64,000 nt of DNA from GCA-2701705 sp964342155 (GTDB taxonomy: Bacteria > Pseudomonadota > Gammaproteobacteria > GCA-002705445 > GCA-002716945), in contig CAYFEQ010000005.1 in assembly GCA_964342155.1 (NCBI GenBank), positions 1-64,000 of the forward strand, in the 5' to 3' direction. The notes beneath the pieces were generated by a model that made no database searches, was not told where the DNA came from, and saw only the letters and a list, made by a program, of their open reading frames with translations. This document shows, piece after piece, positions 18,651-27,019 of this stretch (the stretch's first letter is position 1; every line of letters starts with the position of its first letter). Made by a program: the position numbers and the translations under genes.

Positions 18651-19644
18651 AACAGAACTAATTTCAGATTACGCTGTAATTGGAACTGGAAATATTGCAT
18701 TGCGACATATTAATAACATAAAAAAGAATAAAAAAAATTCTATAATTACTGTTTGCAAAAGAAGTAATAGTAAATTTAATCAAAAATTAATAAAAGCTTC
18801 CAATAACTTTACTAATAATATTAATATGATTAAACCTAAAACTTCTAAATCTATTGCTATTATTAGTTCGCCAGCATCATATCATATTGATGACTCTATA
18901 GTTATGGCAAAAAATGGATTTCATTTGCTAATTGAAAAACCGATGGCAACAGATAAAAATAAAACTAAAAATCTTATATCATTATGTAAAAAAAATAAAT
19001 TAAAGACATTGATTGGGTATAATTTAAGGTTTCTAGATAATATTATTAGATTAAAAAAAATAATCAAAGATAAAAAATATGGAAAAATCCATCATGTGCA
19101 TATTTATGTTGGATCTAATTACAAAACATGGAGAGATAATAATTATTTGCATTCTGTAAGTCATAGTAAAAAGCTAGGTGGTGGCGTTGTTAATGAACTG
19201 TCTCACGAAATTGATTATATGATTTATTTATTTAATCAACCAGATAAAGTCATGGCTTTCACACATAAAGAAGATAAGAATAATGCTGTTGAAAAGAAAG
19301 TTATATGTCTTTTTGAATATAAAAAACTAAATTTTCATATAACAATGCACCTTAATATGATATCTGATAAGAATAATAGATATTGTTTGATAGAAACAGA
19401 CAAATTCAGCATCAAATTAGATTTAGTAAAAAATAAACTATTACTCTCAGATAATAAATCATCTATAAAAAAGAATAAAATAAATGATATGAATCAAACA
19501 TATGTAGACGAATTAAATCATTTGCATAAATGTATTAACAGTAATAAAGAAACTAAATGTAATTTAGTTAATGGAATACCAACATTAAATACAATATTGG
19601 CAATTAAAAAATCATTAAAGAATAAAATGAAGGTAAAAATATAA
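18628..19644 (+). CDS. ptmF: Gfo/Idh/MocA-family oxidoreductase (PtmF)
   Basis: An NAD(P)-dependent sugar oxidoreductase: Rossmann motif GTGNIALRHI near residues 21-30 and the family's EKPMATD segment, about 338 residues in all. PtmF works in supply of the glucosamine precursor of the GDP-legionaminic route, although its exact reaction is less well settled than those of the Leg enzymes. The start is ambiguous: ATG at 18628 or 18619, or TTG at 18610, all overlapping ptmE. Assignment rests on family plus gene order. Confidence 0.75.
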   Translation: MKKSKTYKTELISDYAVIGTGNIALRHINNIKKNKKNSIITVCKRSNSKFNQKLIKASNNFTNNINMIKPKTSKSIAIISSPASYHIDDSIVMAKNGFHLLIEKPMATDKNKTKNLISLCKKNKLKTLIGYNLRFLDNIIRLKKIIKDKKYGKIHHVHIYVGSNYKTWRDNNYLHSVSHSKKLGGGVVNELSHEIDYMIYLFNQPDKVMAFTHKEDKNNAVEKKVICLFEYKKLNFHITMHLNMISDKNNRYCLIETDKFSIKLDLVKNKLLLSDNKSSIKKNKINDMNQTYVDELNHLHKCINSNKETKCNLVNGIPTLNTILAIKKSLKNKMKVKI

Positions 19645-20336
19645 TGTCTAATAATACTGCATTTATTTTTGCTAGATCAGGTTCAAAAGAACTTCCAAAT
19701 AAAAATATTAAAATTTTTAAAGGAAAACCTTTGATAACACATACAATTAATTTAGCTCTAAGATCTCAAATGTTTAAAGAAGTTATTGTTTTTACTGATA
19801 GTGAAGAAGTAAAAAAAATATCTTTAGATTGTGGTGCAAAAGTACCATTTGAAAGGCCAGCATCATTATCAAAAGATGATACATCTGAATGGATTTGTTG
19901 GCAGTATGTAGTAAATAAATATCAAGAAAAACATAATAAATCATTTGAATTATTCTTTTCTCTACCATGTACATCGCCATTGAGGTCAATTGATGATATA
20001 AAAGGTATGATTGATTTCTATCAGACAAATAATTATGACTTAGTTCTTGGGATTACAAAATCAAGTCGTTCGCCATATTTCAATATGGTTCATAATTCTA
20101 ATGGTGTAATCAAAAAAATAATAGACGGAGAAGAAATTATTAGAAGACAGGATTCACCTATTTGTTTTGACATAACAACTACTGGATATGTTTGCAACCC
20201 TAATTACATACTAAACAACAGCAATCTATTTTCTGGAAAGATAGGTGGCTATGAATTACCAAAAGATAGAAGCATTGATATTGATGACCATGTAGATTTT
20301 CACATTGCAGAGGCATTATTTAAGAATAATGAATAA
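19644..20336 (+). CDS. legF: CMP-legionaminic acid synthetase (LegF/PtmB)
   Basis: Activates the nonulosonic acid with CTP to its CMP form, the donor for glycosyltransferases. The 230 residues match acylneuraminate cytidylyltransferases: N-terminal AFIFARSGSKELPNKNIK (CTP loop), then ERPASLSKDDTSEW and the metal-binding SIDIDDHVDF near the end. It shares a base with ptmF and overlaps ptmA by 8 nt. Confidence 0.9.
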   Translation: MSNNTAFIFARSGSKELPNKNIKIFKGKPLITHTINLALRSQMFKEVIVFTDSEEVKKISLDCGAKVPFERPASLSKDDTSEWICWQYVVNKYQEKHNKSFELFFSLPCTSPLRSIDDIKGMIDFYQTNNYDLVLGITKSSRSPYFNMVHNSNGVIKKIIDGEEIIRRQDSPICFDITTTGYVCNPNYILNNSNLFSGKIGGYELPKDRSIDIDDHVDFHIAEALFKNNE

Positions 20337-21126
20337 ACTAAATTATACATTAAAAGGAAAAGTATCTCTTGTTACGGGTGCTGCCGGATATTTAGGATCT
20401 ACAATATCTGCTACACTGGTTAACTTGGGCTCAGACATTGTACTTGTGGATGTTAATAAAGCTAAATTAAATAAAGTTGGAATTAATTTAAAAAAAATTT
20501 CAAAACAAAATATAGATATAATCTCATGCAATCTTACATCATCATCAAGTATAGAGAAAGTTGTAAAACTTATTCAAAAGAAATATGGGAAGTTAGATGT
20601 TTTAGTGAATTCAATTGGTATGGTAGGAACTGATAAAATGAAAGGATGGAATACTTCATTTAACAAACAAAGTAAAAAATCCTGGGATAACGCTATTAAT
20701 ATAAATTTAACATCAGTCTTCTTTCTAATACAGGCTTTATATAAACTCATGAAAAAAGCAAAAGATTCATCAATTATAAATATTTCTTCAATATATGGGA
20801 CTAATGCTCCGGATCAAAAGATTTATAAAAACACTAATATTAATAATCCAGCAGCTTATTCAGTCTCAAAGGCTGGATTGACATATATGACAAAATGGCT
20901 TGCATCATCACTAGCACCCAACATCAGAGTAAATACTATTTCTCCAGGTGGAATTAAAAGAAATCAGAGTAAAGTTTTTATGAAACAATATATTAGTAAA
21001 ACTTTACTAAATAGAATGGCTACAGAAGAAGATATAGTTGGAGCAATTATATTTTTAGCAACCAACATGTCATCTTATGTTACAGGTCAAAATATTATAA
21101 TAGATGGAGGTTTTACAACTAAATAA
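20329..21126 (+). CDS. ptmA: short-chain dehydrogenase (PtmA)
   Basis: A classical SDR of 265 residues: GAAGYLGS cofactor motif near residues 17-24, NSIG in place of NNAG, Ser in INISSIYG, and the catalytic YSVSK. It matches PtmA, which follows ptmB in Campylobacter and is linked to precursor supply for legionaminic acid. I chose ATG 20329; a TTG at 20305 would extend it without a good reason. The stop overlaps the next start by one base. Confidence 0.82.
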   Translation: MNKLNYTLKGKVSLVTGAAGYLGSTISATLVNLGSDIVLVDVNKAKLNKVGINLKKISKQNIDIISCNLTSSSSIEKVVKLIQKKYGKLDVLVNSIGMVGTDKMKGWNTSFNKQSKKSWDNAININLTSVFFLIQALYKLMKKAKDSSIINISSIYGTNAPDQKIYKNTNINNPAAYSVSKAGLTYMTKWLASSLAPNIRVNTISPGGIKRNQSKVFMKQYISKTLLNRMATEEDIVGAIIFLATNMSSYVTGQNIIIDGGFTTK

Positions 21127-22448
21127 TGAATCAAGATTCTAAAAAAATTATAAACTTTCCTCAAGATGTCAATCTAACAGAATTCAAAAAAGAAAAAAGT
21201 TCTGTTACTAAGTATGGTTTGCCAGCGGATGTTAAATATTGCAAGACATGTGTTATTTCAAATCAACGACCTAATACAACTGTTGAATTTAAACATAATG
21301 AAAACTCTAAGAAAACTACTATAAATTTTGATAAAGATGGAATTTGTGATGCATGTACTGTAACTGAAAAGAAAAAAAAATCAATTGATTGGGAGGAAAG
21401 AGAAAGAGAGTTAATAAAATTATGTGATAAATACAGAAGTAATAATGGATCATATGATTGTTTAATACCAGGCTCTGGAGGAAAAGATAGCTTTTATGCA
21501 ACACATATATTGAAATATAAATATAAAATGAATCCTCTAACTGTAACTTGGGCACCAAATATTTATACTCAATGGGGATGGGAAAACTTTCAATCTTGGA
21601 TTCATTCAGGCTTAGATAACTATTTGATGACGCCAAATGGAAAAACACATAGATTATTAACAAGGTTAGCTGTTGATAAATTATTACATCCATTTCAGGC
21701 ATTTATTATTGGGCAAAAATGTCTTGCACCAAAAATGGCGATTAGATTTAACATTCCATTAGTATTTTATGGCGAACAAGAAGCTGAATATGGAACACCT
21801 GTTAATGAAGCTATGTCTTCAAAAAGAGATTGGACCTTTTCATCAAAAAACGAACGAGATGAAATGTATTTTGGTGGCATATCTTATGATTCTTTAAAAC
21901 AAGACTTTGGTCTAACTGATAATGATTTATCCGTTTATGTGCCTGAAGATATAAACAATATTACCAATGATGCAATTGATTTTAGATATTTAGGTTATTA
22001 TTTAAAATGGCATCCTCAATCAAATTACTATTATGCGGCTGAACACAGTAATTTTAAAGCAGCGCCTGAAAGAACAGTTGGAACATACAGTAAATACAAT
22101 AGTATAGATGATAAGATCGATGATTTTTTTTACTATACTATGGGAATTAAATTCGGAATTGGTAGAGCCACAACAGATGCAGCGCAAGAAATAAGATCAG
22201 GGGACATTAACAGAGAAGAAGGTGTTTTGCTTGTTAAAAAATTTGATCATGAATTTCCAGAAAGATTTGCAGAAGAAATATTTAAATATTTAAGCATACC
22301 ATCATCTGAATTCCCTATCGCATCAAAGGCATTTGAAGAGCCTATTATGACGCGAGATTATTTTAGAAAATTATGTGACAATTTTAGATCTCCACATATA
22401 TGGAAATTTGAAGACAATCAATGGAAACTCAGATATCCAATTGATTAA
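21126..22448 (+). CDS. N-acetyl sugar amidotransferase 1 (WbpG/PseA family)
   Basis: ATP-pyrophosphatase-fold enzyme that activates an N-acetyl group and replaces its oxygen with ammonia, giving an acetamidino sugar. In 440 residues: paired CxxC zinc-type motifs (Cys39/42 and Cys74/77), the PP-loop PGSGGKDS (115-122), and the family's YYYAAEH and RATTDAAQEIR segments. WbpG works with HisH2/HisF2 as ammonia source; a matching pair follows at 22463-23849. A second family member lies at 23859. Campylobacter legionaminic loci also carry such an enzyme (PtmG). Substrate is probably a legionaminic-type sugar. Confidence 0.85.
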   Translation: MNQDSKKIINFPQDVNLTEFKKEKSSVTKYGLPADVKYCKTCVISNQRPNTTVEFKHNENSKKTTINFDKDGICDACTVTEKKKKSIDWEERERELIKLCDKYRSNNGSYDCLIPGSGGKDSFYATHILKYKYKMNPLTVTWAPNIYTQWGWENFQSWIHSGLDNYLMTPNGKTHRLLTRLAVDKLLHPFQAFIIGQKCLAPKMAIRFNIPLVFYGEQEAEYGTPVNEAMSSKRDWTFSSKNERDEMYFGGISYDSLKQDFGLTDNDLSVYVPEDINNITNDAIDFRYLGYYLKWHPQSNYYYAAEHSNFKAAPERTVGTYSKYNSIDDKIDDFFYYTMGIKFGIGRATTDAAQEIRSGDINREEGVLLVKKFDHEFPERFAEEIFKYLSIPSSEFPIASKAFEEPIMTRDYFRKLCDNFRSPHIWKFEDNQWKLRYPID

Positions 22449-22462
22449 GTATCCAAAGACTA

Positions 22463-23233
22463 ATGTCTAGCAATATAAGATTAATAGCTCGATTAGATAT
22501 AAAGGGCCCAAATTTAATTAAAGGAATTCATCTAGAAGGGCTTCGTGTAATTGGCGATCCTAATCAATATGCAAAGAAATATTATGAGGCAGGGGTAGAT
22601 GAAATTATATACATGGATACAGTTGCAAGTTTGTATGGACGAAATAATTTGAGCGATATAGTAAGAAAAACAGTAAAAGATGTTTATATTCCAGTAACTG
22701 TTGGTGGAGGAATAAGATCCATTGATGATGTCAAACATATACTTAGATGTGGAGCAGAAAAAGTAGCAATAAATACTGCGGTAACTAAAAGGCCAGAATT
22801 AATTAAGGAAGTATCGAGAAAATTTGGATCACAATGCATGGTTCTATCAATAGAGGCAAAAAAAATTGATGAAAATAAATGGGAAGTGTATACAGAAAAT
22901 GGACGACAAAAAACTGGTAGAGATGTAATTGAATGGGCAATGGAAGCTTGTGAATTAGAAGCAGGTGAAATATTGTTAACATCAATTGATCAAGAAGGCA
23001 CTAAAAAAGGTTTTGATTATAATCTTATCAAAGAAGTTTCCAATAAAGTTCCAATTCCTGTTATTGCTAGCGGGGGAATGGGTTGCCATGAAGATTTATT
23101 GAAAGTAGTTAATGAATCTAAAGCTGATGCTGTTGCAATGGCAGATATCCTACATTACGATAAATCATCATTGCAAGAAATTCGTAATTATTCATTACAA
23201 AATAATTTAAACGTAAGGAATTATGAAACCTAA
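22463..23233 (+). CDS. hisF2: HisF-like ammonia-channelling synthase subunit (HisF2/WbpI-type)
   Basis: A TIM-barrel homologue of imidazole-glycerol-phosphate synthase subunit HisF, 256 residues. Asp12 (in ARLDIKGP) corresponds to the catalytic Asp11 of HisF, but the second catalytic Asp is Glu131 (SIEAKK), a change expected in the paralogues that only pass ammonia to WbpG. The phosphate-binding TVGGGIRS and IASGGMG loops remain. It lies between two WbpG-type genes and overlaps hisH2 by 11 nt, so a role in amidino-sugar synthesis is far likelier than histidine synthesis. Confidence 0.85.
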   Translation: MSSNIRLIARLDIKGPNLIKGIHLEGLRVIGDPNQYAKKYYEAGVDEIIYMDTVASLYGRNNLSDIVRKTVKDVYIPVTVGGGIRSIDDVKHILRCGAEKVAINTAVTKRPELIKEVSRKFGSQCMVLSIEAKKIDENKWEVYTENGRQKTGRDVIEWAMEACELEAGEILLTSIDQEGTKKGFDYNLIKEVSNKVPIPVIASGGMGCHEDLLKVVNESKADAVAMADILHYDKSSLQEIRNYSLQNNLNVRNYET

Positions 23234-23849
23234 AATCAGTATAGTTGATTATGGACTTTGTAATTTATATAATGTTTCGAATGCATTTGAACATATTGGC
23301 GCTGACGTCAAAATTATAAGTAGTCCAGAAGAAGCCAATAAGGCCGAAAGAATTGTACTCCCAGGCGTAGGAGCATTCAAAAATGGTATGAGAGGATTAA
23401 ATTTGAGAAATCTGATAGATCCACTTAAAGAACACGCACATAAAAAGTTACCATTTTTAGGGATTTGTCTAGGAATGCAAATGATGTTTGATATCAGTTA
23501 TGAATTTGGAGAAATAGAAGGTTTAAATTTAATTTCAGGTAAGGTGGAAAAAATACCTGACCATGGAACAAATAAAGAAAAACATAAGATACCACACATT
23601 GGTTGGAATAAATTAGAGATTATACAGAATAAATCATCTCTTCAATTAACAAATAATGCTTCTATGTATTTTGTACATTCCTACAGAGGAATTTGTGCAA
23701 ATCAAAATAATCTACTTGCTAAGACAGTGTACAATGGACTTGATATTGCTTCGGTAGTATTTAATGAAAATAGTTATGGCTGTCAATTTCATCCAGAAAA
23801 GAGTGGTAAAGAAGGATTAAATATATTAAAAGAATTTTTAAACTTATAG
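23223..23849 (+). CDS. hisH2: HisH-like glutamine amidotransferase subunit (HisH2)
   Basis: A class I glutaminase of 208 residues that releases ammonia from glutamine. The triad is complete: Cys82 in GICLGMQ, His190 and Glu192 in CQFHPEK. With the HisF-like partner it forms the ammonia source for WbpG-type amidotransferases, as known for Pseudomonas aeruginosa O5. One HisF/HisH pair here must serve two WbpG paralogues. A strong TAGGGG ribosome binding site precedes the next gene. Confidence 0.87.
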   Translation: MKPKISIVDYGLCNLYNVSNAFEHIGADVKIISSPEEANKAERIVLPGVGAFKNGMRGLNLRNLIDPLKEHAHKKLPFLGICLGMQMMFDISYEFGEIEGLNLISGKVEKIPDHGTNKEKHKIPHIGWNKLEIIQNKSSLQLTNNASMYFVHSYRGICANQNNLLAKTVYNGLDIASVVFNENSYGCQFHPEKSGKEGLNILKEFLNL

Positions 23850-23858
23850 GGGTTATCA

Positions 23859-25103
23859 ATGAATAAAAAAATAAAAGTAACAGATGATATATTGGATCAA
23901 CAATTAGATATATTGCCTAAAGAAATTAAATTTTGTAAAACATGTGTTGTTTCAAATCAACGACCAAGAATACTTTGGGATCAAATGAAAAAAGGCCAAT
24001 GCAGCGCATGTGATTATGCCTATGAAAAAGACAATGTTATTGATTGGGATGAAAGAGAGAAGCTATTGCAAAAAGTTTGTGACCAACATAGATCAAAGGA
24101 TGGTTCTTTTGATGTAATTGTTCCTGGTTCTGGAGGAAAAGATAGTGGAATGGTAACTCATAAGTTAAAACACAAATATGGAATGCACCCTCTAACAGTT
24201 ACTTGGGCACCTTTTCTTTATACCGATATTGGTTGGAAAAACTTTCTTGCTTTAAAAGATCATGGATATGACAACATATTGATTCATCCAAATGGAGAGC
24301 TTCATAGAAAATTAGCATTACTTGCCTTTGATTTGCATGGTGATGCATGGGATCCATTTGGCTATGGTCAACAAGCGCTTGCTTATCATATGTCTGTAAA
24401 ATACAACGTTCCATTAATTTTTATGGGAGAGAATGGTGAAGTCGAATATGGCGGAAGTTTAGAACACAAAGATACATTTGAGCCCGCTATCAAGGACTGG
24501 TCTGAACATTTTTACAAAGGGAGTTCTGTTGATAATCTCTTACAAGCAGGATTGAAACGAAATATATTTACCCCAGATGAAATAAAGTCTAGTTCATTTG
24601 ATTTATATACGCCTCCACCTGTAGAAGATTTAGAACGAGTAGGAACCGAAATGCATTGGATGTCATTTTATGAGAGATGGACACCACAATGGAATTATTA
24701 TTATGCAGCTGAACACTGTGGTTTTGAAGCTGCACCTGATAGACAAGAAGGAACCTATCAAAAATATGGGAGTATTGATGATAGATTGGATGGTTTTCAT
24801 TGGTGGATGGCATATATGAAATTTGGAATATGTAGAGCAACTTATGATGCGTCACATGAAATTAGAGATGGACATATTAATAGAGACGAAGCAGTAGCTT
24901 TAGTTCATAAATATGATGGTGAATTTCCAATCAGATACTGGAAAGAGTTTCTTGACTACTTAGATATTACGGAAAAAGAATTTTGGTATATTGCTGATAA
25001 ATACAGGAGAGACCTTGTTTGGGAACCAACAAAAGCTAAGTTTTCTGGTTACTCACCAGAAGCTCAATACAAGCTATGGAAATTAAAAGAACAAGTTGAG
25101 TAA
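23859..25103 (+). CDS. N-acetyl sugar amidotransferase 2 (WbpG/PseA family)
   Basis: A second amidotransferase of the same fold as the protein at 21126, 414 residues. It has Cys26/29 and Cys48/51 as paired zinc-type motifs, PP-loop PGSGGKDS (89-96), and YYYAAEH and RATYDASHEIR in the same order. The paralogues agree along the core but differ in the middle acceptor region (about 120-220), so they may act on different N-acetyl groups or sugars. The HisF/HisH pair lies directly upstream. Confidence 0.85.
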   Translation: MNKKIKVTDDILDQQLDILPKEIKFCKTCVVSNQRPRILWDQMKKGQCSACDYAYEKDNVIDWDEREKLLQKVCDQHRSKDGSFDVIVPGSGGKDSGMVTHKLKHKYGMHPLTVTWAPFLYTDIGWKNFLALKDHGYDNILIHPNGELHRKLALLAFDLHGDAWDPFGYGQQALAYHMSVKYNVPLIFMGENGEVEYGGSLEHKDTFEPAIKDWSEHFYKGSSVDNLLQAGLKRNIFTPDEIKSSSFDLYTPPPVEDLERVGTEMHWMSFYERWTPQWNYYYAAEHCGFEAAPDRQEGTYQKYGSIDDRLDGFHWWMAYMKFGICRATYDASHEIRDGHINRDEAVALVHKYDGEFPIRYWKEFLDYLDITEKEFWYIADKYRRDLVWEPTKAKFSGYSPEAQYKLWKLKEQVE

Positions 25104-25116
25104 AACAAAGATTTAA

Positions 25117-25803
25117 ATGAAAAAAATTTACGGTATATATGGCGCCGGTGGTTTTGCAAGCGAAGTAATGCCAATCTTAAAAGCCTATCTGAGTGACATC
25201 AAAGATAATACATCACGATTAGTGTATGTATCAGAATCGAGTGATGAATTAGCTATAAAACGTATTAATAATTACGACATTATTAGTTTAGATGATTTTA
25301 TAAATATTAATTCATCAAAGAAATATCTCACCCTTGCTATCGCTAATAATAAATTAAGAGAAGATCTAAATATCAGGCTGAATAATAAAGAGTTTGAATA
25401 TTTTACTATCAAAGCTTTAAATTCAACAATATTAGATAATGTGATAATTGGAGATGGGTCAATAATATGTCCATATGTAACTTTGACATCAAACATCAAC
25501 ATAGGAAAACATTTTCAAGCAAATATATATAGCTATGTGGCACATGACTGTCAAGTTGGTGATTTTGTAACATTTGCACCTGCTGTTAAATGCAATGGGA
25601 ATGTAATAATTGAGAACAATGTTTATATTGGAACTGGTGCTATTATAAAACAAGGAAAAAAAGATAAGCCGTTAATTATTGGTAAAAACTCAATAGTTGC
25701 TCCAGGCTCATTTGTTACTAAAAATGTACCTCCAAATACAACTGTTATTGGAAATCCTGCGAACCCCCTTAAAAAAAGCAATCTAAAAGCTTCAAATGAA
25801 TAA
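25117..25803 (+). CDS. NeuD/PglD-type sugar acyltransferase (possible LegH)
   Basis: A left-handed beta-helix acyltransferase of 228 residues. An N-terminal Rossmann-like part (YGIYGAGGFASEV) is followed by hexapeptide repeats from about 105 to 205, with the likely catalytic His in AHDCQVGDF near 147. PglD and NeuD proteins N- or O-acetylate bacillosamine-type and nonulosonic sugars. The pathway here otherwise lacks LegH, the N-acetyltransferase that follows LegC, so this is the best candidate; O-acetylation of the finished sugar is the alternative. Confidence 0.75.
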   Translation: MKKIYGIYGAGGFASEVMPILKAYLSDIKDNTSRLVYVSESSDELAIKRINNYDIISLDDFININSSKKYLTLAIANNKLREDLNIRLNNKEFEYFTIKALNSTILDNVIIGDGSIICPYVTLTSNINIGKHFQANIYSYVAHDCQVGDFVTFAPAVKCNGNVIIENNVYIGTGAIIKQGKKDKPLIIGKNSIVAPGSFVTKNVPPNTTVIGNPANPLKKSNLKASNE

Positions 25804-26215
25804 AATAAGAGACAGATTTGATTCAATTCATCTTGGCATGGATGAATCGATTCAAAAGATAATAACAGAAGATGATGTTATAGCATTTTCAAATATCTCT
25901 GGTGATACTAACCCAATACATTTGTCCGACGTATATGCAAAAGAAACAAGATATAAAAAGAAAATAGCGCACGGTTTATTATCAGCATCGTTTTTTTCGG
26001 CTATCTTTGGCACAAAATTACCAGGAAATGGGTGTGTTTATTTGTCACAATCATTAAAATTTAAATACCCAGTCTACATAGGGGATGAAGTGACTGCAAC
26101 TGTTACTGTTTTAGAAATAAATAAAGAAAAGAATATCATAACTTTTTCTACAGTATGCAGAGTTAAAAATAAAATTGTAATTGATGGTAAGGCAGAAATA
26201 TATTTGTCTGATTAA
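25796..26215 (+). CDS. MaoC-like (R)-specific hydratase
   Basis: A hot-dog-fold protein of 139 residues. The active-site Asp and His are present in SGDTNPIHLSD (about 38-48), followed by KKIAHGLLSASFF, the standard hydratase pattern. Known relatives (PhaJ) add water to enoyl-CoA to make (R)-3-hydroxyacyl-CoA. It overlaps the acyltransferase gene by 8 nt, so it may supply a 3-hydroxyacyl-CoA, for instance 3-hydroxybutyryl, for sugar N-acylation. The link is inferred from the overlap. Confidence 0.75.
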   Translation: MNKIRDRFDSIHLGMDESIQKIITEDDVIAFSNISGDTNPIHLSDVYAKETRYKKKIAHGLLSASFFSAIFGTKLPGNGCVYLSQSLKFKYPVYIGDEVTATVTVLEINKEKNIITFSTVCRVKNKIVIDGKAEIYLSD

Positions 26216-26254
26216 TTTAAGCAATACATTAGATAATATTTTTCTATATACAAT

Positions 26255-27019
26255 ATGAAATTCCTAGAACTTCTAATAAAAATTAAAGATATAAATAAAA
26301 AGGAAATTACATCTATATTCTCAACAGATGCGTTTTTTAGATATATATCATTTTATATAACTCCAATATTTTATTATTTAAGATTTTCACCAAACTTAAT
26401 CACATTAATTTCTTTAATGACTGGAGTCTATGGATCATTGCTGATAATAAGTTACGGGCAAGAATATTTACAAATTGGGATAATTTTATACTTTTTATCA
26501 ATCATAATTGATTATTGTGACGGAAACATAGCTAGAATTTTAAATATTCCTACTTTTTATGGTAGGTTTTTAGATGGATTTATCGATACCATAGTCCTAG
26601 GTTCATTGCAGATTGCGTTGATAATAGTCTTAATGAATGCTGATCAAAACCACATCAATATCCTAGGCTTAAGTTTTGATAATAGTTTGATTTTTATTAT
26701 ATTACTTATTAGTCTATTCAGTACACCAATACAACATTTTATTTATGATCGTTATTCTTCATATATTAGATGGATAAAAGAAGAGCATAATAAGAAATTA
26801 TCACCAACAATAAAAACTGAAATTTCATTTACGTTCATCAATCTATTAAATGATTTGCAAATATTATTTATTATATTATGTGCTTTTTCGAATATATTTA
26901 TATTTATTTATTTTTTAATTAACTTATTTTCAACATTATTAATAGTTAGCTACCATATGTATTTTTCTAAAAAAAATATGAATTTTTTTGCAGAAACACA
27001 TCGTATTAAAAATGAATAA
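26255..27019 (+). CDS. CDP-alcohol phosphotransferase family membrane protein
   Basis: A 254-residue integral membrane protein with the complete family motif: Asp86, Asp89-Gly90, Ala93-Arg94, Gly103, Asp107 and Asp111 (DYCDGNIAR, then GRFLDGFID). Members transfer a phospho-group from a CDP-linked donor to an alcohol, releasing CMP. It overlaps by 8 nt a protein whose N-terminal domain is a cytidylyltransferase, so the two probably make and use one CDP-alcohol. In this phosphoramidate neighbourhood a CDP-amidate donor is a speculative alternative. Five or six membrane helices are visible. Confidence 0.82.
   Translation: MKFLELLIKIKDINKKEITSIFSTDAFFRYISFYITPIFYYLRFSPNLITLISLMTGVYGSLLIISYGQEYLQIGIILYFLSIIIDYCDGNIARILNIPTFYGRFLDGFIDTIVLGSLQIALIIVLMNADQNHINILGLSFDNSLIFIILLISLFSTPIQHFIYDRYSSYIRWIKEEHNKKLSPTIKTEISFTFINLLNDLQILFIILCAFSNIFIFIYFLINLFSTLLIVSYHMYFSKKNMNFFAETHRIKNE

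Noticed and set aside
22463..23849. Histidine biosynthesis genes hisF and hisH
   Set aside because: No other his gene is near, the pair lies between two WbpG-type genes, and the second catalytic Asp of HisF is Glu131; they fit the amidino-sugar paralogues.
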